From: DATJPR01 sp035506295
GTDB lineage: Bacteria; Bacteroidota; Ignavibacteria; UBA10030; UBA6906
DNA: 31,888 bases
Assembly (NCBI GenBank): GCA_035506295.1
Contig: DATJPR010000042.1
Location: 1-31,888, forward strand
Reading direction: 5' to 3'
In this document: piece by piece, positions 15,216 to 21,308 of the stretch
Numbering within the stretch: position 1 is the first letter of the stretch
Layout: each line of letters starts with the position of its first letter
Position numbers and translations under genes: made by a program
The notes under the pieces: generated by a model
The model's database searches: none
Told to the model about the DNA's origin: nothing
The model's input: the letters and a program-made list of their open reading frames with translations, nothing else

Positions 15216-16223
15216 TTAGAATTGGGCAAGGAACCTGACGTCGTTTTCGAAAAAGAGTCGGATATCATCGATGCCGTAACGCAGAATGGCAATCCGCTCG
15301 ATCCCCATGCCAAAGGCATACCCGGTGTACTTTTCCGGGTCGTAGCCGACCGACCGGAAGACGTTGGGGTGAACCATACCGCACCCCAGAATTTCCAACC
15401 AGCCGAGTTGTTTGCACATGCGGCATCCCTTGCCGTTGCAGATAAAGCAGGTAATGTAAATGTCCGCGCTCGGCTCGGTGAAGGGGAAGAAGGTCGGGCG
15501 GAACCGGTATTTCAATCCGCTGCCGTAGAATTGTTGAATGAAAGAGATCAGCGTTCCTTTGAGCTCGCTGAAGGTCACCCCCCTGTCCACGCACAGTCCC
15601 TCGACCTGATGGAACATGCAGTAGCTGCGAGCGTTGATCGCCTCGTTCCGATACACTTTCCCCGGCATGATCGCGCGGACGGGCGGCGGTTGATTCTCCA
15701 TGACGCGGATCTGCACAGGAGAAGTGTGTGTCCGGAGGAGCGCATTCCGGCTCACGAAAAATGTGTCCTGCATATCCCGCGCGGGATGATCGGGCGGGAA
15801 ATTCAACGCTCCAAAATTATGATAGTCGTCTTCGAGCTCCGGCCCGTCGGCAATGGAGAACCCCATCCCGGTAAAGATGCGGCGGATCTCGTCTAGCGTT
15901 TGTGTCAGGGGATGGCGCGACCCCACGAACGGCATCCTGCCGGGAAGCGTCAGGTCGATCGCGTTTGCGCCCGCAGAAGTCGAGGACAGCTCCTGGGCTT
16001 TCTTGTCGAAGGCCGCCTGCACGCGGGCACGGAGGGCGTTCAGGCTCTTGCCGAGGACCGGTCGCTCTTCCGGGGAGAGATTCTTGAGCTGTTCGAACAG
16101 GCCGGCAATTTGTCCCTTCCGGGAGAGGTACCGGACGCGGAAGGCATCGAGCGACTGTTGATCGCGGACGCTGAGAATATCGGATTCGGCTTGGGCGAGA
16201 AGTTGGTCAACGAGCGGTTGCAT
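15216..16223 (-). CDS. pheS: Phenylalanyl-tRNA synthetase alpha subunit
   Basis: The catalytic subunit of PheRS, 335 residues from ATG 16223. It has an N-terminal coiled-coil arm (about 1-85) that contacts tRNA. The class II core follows, with motif 1 near HPLTQTLDEIRRIFTGMGF, motif 2 FHQVEGLCVDR and motif 3 GMGIERIAILRYGIDDIR. A CxxC...CxxC cluster (CFICNGKGCRMCKQLGWLEILG) is present, common in this family. A longer frame opens at TTG 16271, but that codon lies inside a strong hairpin and would give an unusually long N-terminus, so the ATG is preferred. The gene is separated from rplT by that hairpin. Confidence 0.96.
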   Translation of the reverse strand: MQPLVDQLLAQAESDILSVRDQQSLDAFRVRYLSRKGQIAGLFEQLKNLSPEERPVLGKSLNALRARVQAAFDKKAQELSSTSAGANAIDLTLPGRMPFVGSRHPLTQTLDEIRRIFTGMGFSIADGPELEDDYHNFGALNFPPDHPARDMQDTFFVSRNALLRTHTSPVQIRVMENQPPPVRAIMPGKVYRNEAINARSYCMFHQVEGLCVDRGVTFSELKGTLISFIQQFYGSGLKYRFRPTFFPFTEPSADIYITCFICNGKGCRMCKQLGWLEILGCGMVHPNVFRSVGYDPEKYTGYAFGMGIERIAILRYGIDDIRLFFENDVRFLAQF

Positions 16224-16251
16224 GGCGAGCAGGTTGGGGTGAAAAGCGATC

Positions 16252-16303
16252 TTCCCATCCACCGTCCACAACGCAGTCAGCGGCGTGGACGGTCGGACGG
16301 GAA
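16252..16303 (-). promoter_or_regulatory. Strong hairpin between rplT and pheS (attenuator or processing site)
   Basis: A near-perfect stem of about 17 bp joins 16285-16303 to 16252-16269, with an uninterrupted 8-bp core CCGTCCAC/GTGGACGG and an outer TTCCC/GGGAA. The loop is 15 nt. On the transcript it is followed by GATCGCTTTTC. It lies 10 nt past the rplT stop and 28 nt before the pheS ATG. This fits a partial terminator, attenuator or RNase cleavage site that sets pheST output apart from the ribosomal-protein genes. No Phe-rich leader peptide or T-box is visible. Confidence 0.55.
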
Positions 16304-16313
16304 GAAGGAGATC

Positions 16314-16664
16314 TTACGATGCGAGCGCAAACTTCACAACCTCGGCGAATGCAGAAGGGCTGGACACGGCAAGATCGGCGAGGACCTTTCGATTGAGGAG
16401 GACTTCCTTCTTCGAGAGGGCGGCGACGAGCCGTGAGTAGGTCGTGCCGTTCAGCCTGGCCGCCGCGTTGATGCGGGTAATCCAGAGCTGACGGAACACC
16501 CGTTTCTTGGCCTTGCGGTCACGGTAGGCGTATTGCATCCCCTTGTCGACGTGATGCTTCGCCACCGTGTAGACTTTGCTTCTCGCACCCCAGGAGCCTT
16601 TCGCTTGCGCCATGACGCGCTTGCGACGGCGGTGGGAGGCAACTTTGTTCTGCGAACGTGGCAT
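16314..16664 (-). CDS. rplT: 50S ribosomal protein L20
   Basis: A 116-residue r-protein needed early in 50S assembly, binding 23S rRNA; in several bacteria it also represses its own operon. The sequence shows the L20 landmarks: VASHRRRKRVMAQAKGSWGARSKVYTVAKHHVDKGMQYAYRDRKAKKRVFRQLWITRINAAAR...YSRLVAALSKKEVLLNRKVLADLAV. The length is normal. It lies between rpmI and pheS in the conserved infC-rpmI-rplT order and is flanked on both sides by hairpins. Confidence 0.98.
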   Translation of the reverse strand: MPRSQNKVASHRRRKRVMAQAKGSWGARSKVYTVAKHHVDKGMQYAYRDRKAKKRVFRQLWITRINAAARLNGTTYSRLVAALSKKEVLLNRKVLADLAVSSPSAFAEVVKFALAS

Positions 16665-16692
16665 TGTTGCTCTTGGTGGTGGTGAAAAGAAT

Positions 16693-16712
16693 CCTTCCGG
16701 GTTTCCGGAAGG
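16693..16712 (-). promoter_or_regulatory. Hairpin in the rpmI-rplT spacer
   Basis: A perfect 8-bp stem CCTTCCGG/CCGGAAGG with a 4-nt loop; on the transcript it is followed by ATTCTTTTC. It sits in the 75-nt gap between rpmI and rplT, 28 nt before the rplT ATG. L20 controls its own synthesis by binding RNA upstream of rpmI/rplT in other bacteria, so a role as attenuator or L20 target is plausible but unproven. Confidence 0.45.
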
Positions 16713-16739
16713 CGTGAGACAAAAATCCTTGGCTGCGCG

Positions 16740-16931
16740 CTATTGGAGCATGATCTTGACATTGCGTTCGTCCGCCTTCGACACCAGGTGCGGACCGCGC
16801 AGTTTTCGTTTTCGCTTTGTCGTCTTCGACGACAGGATGTGGCTCCGGTAGGCGGTTGCTCGCTTGACTTTTCCTGTTCCTGTCAGCTTGAACCGTTTCC
16901 GTGCACCGCTTCGAGACTTCATTTTGGGCAT
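16740..16931 (-). CDS. rpmI: 50S ribosomal protein L35
   Basis: A 63-residue basic r-protein of the large subunit. MPKMKSRSGARKRFKLTGTGKVKRATAYRSHILSSKTTKRKRKLRGPHLVSKADERNVKIML matches the L35 pattern throughout, and the length is normal (63-66). It lies 19 nt after infC and before rplT, in the standard order. Confidence 0.98.
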   Translation of the reverse strand: MPKMKSRSGARKRFKLTGTGKVKRATAYRSHILSSKTTKRKRKLRGPHLVSKADERNVKIMLQ

Positions 16932-16950
16932 GAGCGTCGTGTCTTTCGAA

Positions 16951-17598
16951 TTATGCTTGCGGCTGCTTCGTTTCGAGTTTCGGCTCCTCTTTCGGCTCGG
17001 GCTTCGCCTCCCCCTTCGTTTCGACTTTCTTTTTCCGTTCAGGCGAGAGGATCATGATCATGCTTCGCCCTTCCATGTGGGAAGGCTGATCGATTTTCGA
17101 ATAGTCCTTCACGCGATCCGCCAGACGGGCGAGCATCTGCTCCCCCTTGTCCTTGTAGGTGATCTCGCGTCCTTTGAAGACCACCGTCGCCTTCACCTTG
17201 TGACCGTCTGCGAGAAATTGCTGGGCGTGGCGCGCTTTGAAATCAAAATCGTGCGTGTCGGTGTTGACGTGGAAGCGCAGCTCCTTCAACAGCGACACAT
17301 GCTGGTGCTTCTTCTGAATCTTGTCCTTCTTTGCGAGCTCGTACTTGAACTTCCCGAAGTTGATGATTTTGCAGACGGGCGGGTTCGCATTGGGGACGAT
17401 CTCCACCAGATCGGCGTCCCGTTCACGGGCCATCTTTACCGCCGCCGCAGGCACCATGACGCCGAGTTGACCTCCATGCTGGTCGATCACCCTCACCTCG
17501 GGGACGCGGATTTCATCGTTGATCCGTGGACGTTTTTCCTTGGTGCTGTGAGCTCCTGACTGCTGTCTCGCGCTGGGTGAACCTTGTATGGTGGCCAC
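16951..17598 (-). CDS. infC: Translation initiation factor IF-3 (start not ATG)
   Basis: IF-3 binds the 30S subunit, prevents premature 50S joining and checks the initiator tRNA and start codon. The N-domain begins at PRINDEIRVPEVRVIDQHGGQLGVM. It is followed by the linker helix (GKFKYELAKKDKIQKKHQ) and the C-domain (LKELRFHVNTDTHDFDFKARHAQQFLADGHKVKATVVFKGREITYKDKG). The tail is rich in Lys/Glu/Pro. No ATG lies in a sensible place. In-frame candidates are GTG 17619, ATC 17610 (GAGG 3 nt upstream), GTG 17598 and ATA 17589. I give 17598 as a compromise (215 residues). Non-AUG starts are known for infC in other bacteria and let IF-3 repress itself. It lies 41 nt after thrS. Confidence 0.93.
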   Translation of the reverse strand: MATIQGSPSARQQSGAHSTKEKRPRINDEIRVPEVRVIDQHGGQLGVMVPAAAVKMARERDADLVEIVPNANPPVCKIINFGKFKYELAKKDKIQKKHQHVSLLKELRFHVNTDTHDFDFKARHAQQFLADGHKVKATVVFKGREITYKDKGEQMLARLADRVKDYSKIDQPSHMEGRSMIMILSPERKKKVETKGEAKPEPKEEPKLETKQPQA

Positions 17599-17639
17599 GG
17601 TGGCTGGGATGGTCCTCACATTGTGATGATGGATGCCCG

Positions 17640-19580
17640 CTAAAGAGCGGTCGATTTCGACTCGATCTTTTCGCGGATTTGCCGGATGATGTCTGAAACC
17701 GGAACGGAACCCTGATCGCCCTTCTTGTGAAGACGCAATGAAACGCTTTCTGCCTGGCGTTCCTTTTCCCCTATGACGAGCATGTAGGGTATCTTTTTCG
17801 TCTCCCACTCACGGATCTTGTAGCCGATCTTTTCATTTCGGCTGTCAATTTCCGCACGGATTCCCTTATTCTTTATATTATCGTAAACTTTCATCGCATA
17901 ATCAAGCTGCGCGTCCGTTATGGGAAGTACCACCGCCTGAACGGGGGCAAGCCACAACGGAAACTCCCCGGCATAGTGCTCAATAAGAACTCCGATGAAC
18001 CTCTCCAAGGAGCCAAAAGGCGCCCGGTGGATGATCACCGGCCTGTGTTTCTGACCGTCGCTCCCCGTGTATTCGAGGTCGAATCGCTCCGGCATCACAT
18101 AGTCGACCTGAACGGTCCCGAGCTGCCAGGTCCGGCGCAATGCATCCTGTACCATGAAATCGATCTTGGGACCGTAGAACGCGGCTTCTCCAATCCCAAT
18201 GTAGTAGTTCAGTTTCATCTGGTCGGCGGCGGCTTTAATGTCTTTTTCCGCCTGTTCCCACATCTGGTCCTCTCCCCCGTATTTGTCCATGTTCTTCGGG
18301 TCGCGGAAGGAAAGTCGTGTCTTGAAATCGCTGAAACCCAGAGTCGTAAATACCTTTTGAATCAAATCGATAACATCGCACAGCTCATCTCTCAGTTGAT
18401 CCTGTCGGACGTACATGTGCGAATCGTCCACCGTGAAAGAGCGCACCCTGGTGAGCCCATTGAGCTCGCCGGATTGCTCGTAGCGGTAGACGGTCCCGAA
18501 TTCGGCCAGCCGGATGGGGAGATCCCTGTAGCTCCGGGGCTTTGCCAGGTAAATCTGGTGATGATGGGGACAGTTCATCGGCTTAAGGAGAAACTCTTCG
18601 TTCTCCACCTTGATCGGTGTGAACTGACTGTCCTTGTAATACGGATAATGCCCGCTCGTCCGGTAGAGATTGAGACTCCCTATGTGCGGAGTAACTACCG
18701 GGAGATACCCCCGTTTGCGTTGTTCCTCACGGAGAAAGCCCTCAAGCGTTTCCCGAATGATGGTACCATTCGGAAGCCATAACGGCAATCCGCCCCCCAC
18801 TTTGGGTGTCAGGAGGAAAATCTCGAGCTCCTGGCCCAGTTTGCGATGATCCCTCCGCTTTGCCTCTTCCAGTCTCTGGAGGTATTCATCCAATTCCTTC
18901 TGGGTCGGAAACGTGATGCCGTAAATTCTGGTCAGCATCTTGTTCTTCTCGCTGCCGCGCCAATAGGCGCCGGCAATGCTGAGAAGCTTGATCGCCTTGA
19001 TCCTGCCTGCCGACGGGATATGCGGACCCGAGCAGAGGTCGGTGAACCGCCCGCTGTGGTAGAAGGTGATCTCCTCGTTCTTCAACCCCTCGAGGAGTTC
19101 AAGCTTGTACTGGTCCCCCTTCTTCCGGAAGTACTCGACGGCGTCCGACCATGCACGCTCTTCACGAACGTACGGGCTGTCGCCCCGGGCGATCTCGTGC
19201 ATTTTGGTCTCAATCGCTTTGAGATCCTCCTCCGTCACCGTCCGGTCCCCGAGGTCAATGTCATAATAGAAGCCGTTCTCGATCGCCGGGCCGATGCCGA
19301 ATTTCGTCCCCGGGTAAAGCGACTCGATCGCCTCTGCCATCAGATGGGCCGACGAATGCCAGTACGTCCTCTTCCCTTCATCATCCTTCCAGGTGAAGAT
19401 CTGGACCGAAGCATCGTCGCGGATGGGTCGCGACAGGTCCCAGGTGTCACCGTTGACACCGATGGAGAGTGCGGCCTCCGCCAGCCTGGGGCCGATGCTT
19501 TCTGCAATGTTTCGACCGGTCGTTCCGCGTTCAAATTCCCGGTGCGACCCGTCGGGGAGCGTGATCTTGACGTTGTCCAT
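17640..19580 (-). CDS. thrS: Threonyl-tRNA synthetase
   Basis: Charges tRNA-Thr and clears mischarged Ser-tRNA-Thr. It has 646 residues, full length. There is an N-terminal TGS domain (1-62) and then the N2 editing domain with HSSAH (H75, H79) and DLCSGPH (C183, H187), intact. The class II core follows, with the zinc ligands C337 (MNCPHHHQIY), H388 (FTVDDSHMY) and H518 (VIIHRAP). Motif 3 is near FGSLERFIGVLIEHYAG. The C-terminal anticodon-binding domain (about 540-640) includes WLAPVQAVVLPITD. ATG 19580 begins the TGS domain. It is the first protein gene after tRNA-Val and its terminator, and heads thrS-infC-rpmI-rplT-pheST. Confidence 0.97.
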   Translation of the reverse strand: MDNVKITLPDGSHREFERGTTGRNIAESIGPRLAEAALSIGVNGDTWDLSRPIRDDASVQIFTWKDDEGKRTYWHSSAHLMAEAIESLYPGTKFGIGPAIENGFYYDIDLGDRTVTEEDLKAIETKMHEIARGDSPYVREERAWSDAVEYFRKKGDQYKLELLEGLKNEEITFYHSGRFTDLCSGPHIPSAGRIKAIKLLSIAGAYWRGSEKNKMLTRIYGITFPTQKELDEYLQRLEEAKRRDHRKLGQELEIFLLTPKVGGGLPLWLPNGTIIRETLEGFLREEQRKRGYLPVVTPHIGSLNLYRTSGHYPYYKDSQFTPIKVENEEFLLKPMNCPHHHQIYLAKPRSYRDLPIRLAEFGTVYRYEQSGELNGLTRVRSFTVDDSHMYVRQDQLRDELCDVIDLIQKVFTTLGFSDFKTRLSFRDPKNMDKYGGEDQMWEQAEKDIKAAADQMKLNYYIGIGEAAFYGPKIDFMVQDALRRTWQLGTVQVDYVMPERFDLEYTGSDGQKHRPVIIHRAPFGSLERFIGVLIEHYAGEFPLWLAPVQAVVLPITDAQLDYAMKVYDNIKNKGIRAEIDSRNEKIGYKIREWETKKIPYMLVIGEKERQAESVSLRLHKKGDQGSVPVSDIIRQIREKIESKSTAL

Positions 19581-19644
19581 AGTCCTAGGCGACAGAAGGT
19601 CAGCGGATGAAGCCCGACCGATGGATGTTCGGGCATAGGGTGTA

Positions 19645-19678
19645 CAAAAAAGTCCGTCCCGCCATACAACGCGGGACG
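19645..19678 (-). terminator. Rho-independent terminator between tRNA-Val and thrS
   Basis: On the minus strand CGTCCCGC (19671-19678) pairs with GCGGGACG (19655-19662) in a perfect 8-bp stem with an 8-nt loop, followed by GACTTTTTTT. It begins 5 nt past the tRNA-Val 3' end. A weaker hairpin (GCCCGA/TCGGGC, 19612-19634) follows before thrS. I found no separate TTG-N20-TAnnTT promoter between this terminator and thrS, so thrS may depend partly on read-through. Confidence 0.8.
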
Positions 19679-19682
19679 AGTG

Positions 19683-19756
<74 letters not shown>

Positions 19757-19773
19757 GTGCATCACACCAGCGT

Positions 19774-19804
19774 CAAGTATAATCAAAAACGCCGGAAAAT
19801 GCAA
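19774..19804 (-). promoter_or_regulatory. tRNA-Val promoter, TTG-N20-TAnnTTG type
   Basis: On the minus strand TTG (19802-19804), exactly 20 nt, then TATACTTG (19774-19781), 17 nt before the tRNA 5' end. Same layout as the tRNA-Leu promoter. Confidence 0.65.
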
Positions 19805-19843
19805 TCGAAGCGGCCGGGTTAAACGGTGCCTTCGGTGGTCGCG

Positions 19844-20341
19844 CTACGGTTGAGGAGCGGAAATCGAACGCAGCGTGGTTTCAAGGGCGAAGGGACTTGT
19901 GTTCCCGTTCTGCTGATCCATGCCGGTGGGGAGAATCCGGAAGTCGACCGCGTGGTTCTTGAACAGCGGCACCTTCGCAAGCGAGGATATCGTCGAATAC
20001 ATCTTGCTCTTGTTGTAGAAGTCGCCTTTCCCCGCCCGAAGGAAGACGGAGAGGTAGATGTTCGTCCCCTTCCCGGAGAACGCGATTCTGTCGACGACAT
20101 CCATGAGCTCCATCTTTGAGACATTATTCAGAAACATCGTCACAAAGAGATGGAGGATGGACTCGGACGCACGCTCAAGCCGTTCGGCCTCCTGGATCGT
20201 GGGGTTGTAGAGGGAGTTTCTCAGCGACTCGATCAGACGGTTCTCAATCCCCCACTCCTGCCAGTCAATCGATTGCCTGAGGCTTGCATCGAGAGCACCG
20301 AGGATCGAGTTCAGCGACCACGGGAGGTTTTCCTTCAACAT
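19844..20341 (-). CDS. Protein of unknown function, 165 residues
   Basis: I do not recognise this protein. It has no signal peptide and no membrane segment. The N-terminal half looks helical (NSILGALDASLRQSIDWQEWGIENRLIESLRNSLYNPTIQEAERLERASESILHLFVTMFLNNVSKMELMDVVDRIAF). It is followed by a more beta-like segment, GKGTNIYLSVFLRAGKGDFYNKSKMYSTISSLAKVPLF. The tail is polar. The ATG at 20341 is preceded by AAAGGA 7 nt upstream, which supports it as a real gene. It stands alone between tRNA-Val and palindromic repeat copy B; no partner gene hints at a role. Confidence 0.7.
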   Translation of the reverse strand: MLKENLPWSLNSILGALDASLRQSIDWQEWGIENRLIESLRNSLYNPTIQEAERLERASESILHLFVTMFLNNVSKMELMDVVDRIAFSGKGTNIYLSVFLRAGKGDFYNKSKMYSTISSLAKVPLFKNHAVDFRILPTGMDQQNGNTSPFALETTLRSISAPQP

Positions 20342-20536
20342 GGGCCGGTCCTTTGAGGATTCTGCGTCGTGAGTTGCACTCGAGGTACTATGCGATAAAA
20401 CGCAAATTTCGTTCCAAGCCGGCAGCTCGGAAAAAGGAGGGCAATTATAAGATAAGCTGAAGGATTACAGTGGTGGGTTACAGATTGCGGTGGATTTCTT
20501 CAGACAGAAGAACAATTGTCGTCACCAAGCGGCACT

Positions 20537-20616
20537 CAGTCGACAGAAGTCAGCGCACAGCCTACGAAAGATCAACCACTGTTCACTATCTACTGTCGAC
20601 TGTCTGCTGTCGGCTG
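20537..20616. repeat. Imperfect palindromic repeat, copy B
   Basis: An 80-bp element with two imperfect inverted arms: CAGTCGACAG...GTCAG...CACAG (from 20537) against the complement of ...CTGTCGACTGTCTGCTGTC ending GGCTG (20616). It shares the boundary CAGCCGAC and the ACAG/CTGT-rich arms with copy A. It begins immediately after the TAG stop of the secreted-protein gene at 20617, so it may serve as that gene's terminator. Confidence 0.55.
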
Positions 20617-21153
20617 CTATTTAACGAGCCAGATCCTAACACGGACAGACTTGTAAAGGGCGGCGGGGGAAGATCCAGCCAAGGAAATCGTGATCGACGA
20701 ATCCGTCAGTCCATACCACATCATCCCGACCCAGTTGTCTCCCATCATGTACAGGCCGTCGACATCGTGAATCTGACCGGTCGAGTCTTTGCTGTCAACG
20801 CACACGAAATAGTCGTCGGGGTTCCCGCCCAGTTTGTGTTTGATGATCATATTTCCGAAGTGGGTGGGAATCCAACCGCTGGAGAAGTTCGAGCGTGCAA
20901 GGCTCGAACCGTGGCTCCCTCCCTTCGATCCGCGTTGTGGCTCTTCCATTGATCCCGTTCCCACTTCTGCAATCCCGGTGACGGAATGTTCTATGGTCAC
21001 AACCGGAGAAGGATCGAGAGAGAGTCCCGATCCCGCATTTCCACTGAGGACGCCGGTCGACAGAGGATTCACCATCGCATAGGGGACATCGGCATGCAAC
21101 GACAAAGCGGCAATCAAGAGCAGGAGCAGCAACAACGCGATGCGAGAGTTCAT
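20617..21153 (-). CDS. Small secreted protein of unknown function
   Basis: 178 residues from ATG 21153, which has GGAGG 5 nt upstream; an in-frame ATG at 21180 lacks such support. A clear signal peptide comes first (MNSRIALLLLLLLIAALSLHA, cut near residue 21). A Gly/Ser-rich middle with GSKGGSHGSSLARSNFSSG follows. A compact C-terminal part contains DDYFVCVDSKDSTGQIHDVDGLYMMGDNWVGMMWYGLTDSSITISL...VRVRIWLVK, whose alternating hydrophobic pattern suggests a beta-sandwich surface domain. No type IX sorting domain is present and I cannot name a family. It lies downstream of the protease pair but has its own promoter. Confidence 0.75.
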   Translation of the reverse strand: MNSRIALLLLLLLIAALSLHADVPYAMVNPLSTGVLSGNAGSGLSLDPSPVVTIEHSVTGIAEVGTGSMEEPQRGSKGGSHGSSLARSNFSSGWIPTHFGNMIIKHKLGGNPDDYFVCVDSKDSTGQIHDVDGLYMMGDNWVGMMWYGLTDSSITISLAGSSPAALYKSVRVRIWLVK

Positions 21154-21238
21154 CGGGACCTCCAGATGAGGGAGTGCCACAGTGGCGTTAGGAAGAACGG
21201 GGTAGTTCTGAGGCGAAGGCCCTGCCAGACAGGCAACA

Positions 21239-21269
21239 CCAATGTATCTCTCATTTCAGTGGGAATCAA
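21239..21269 (-). promoter_or_regulatory. Promoter of the small secreted protein, TTG-N20-TAnnTT type
   Basis: On the minus strand TTG (21267-21269), 20 nt, then TACATTGG (21239-21246), about 85 nt before the ATG at 21153. It is the same grammar as the cmk, relA and tRNA promoters and lies in the 155-bp gap after the second protease. Confidence 0.45.
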
Positions 21270-21308
21270 GTGGATTCGCAACGCCGAGACATCCGTTCCC
21301 GCGTCGAT

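Noticed and set aside
20442..20449. TATAATTG as promoter of the 165-residue protein
   Set aside because: The box is close to TAnnTTTG, but there is no TTG at the right distance.
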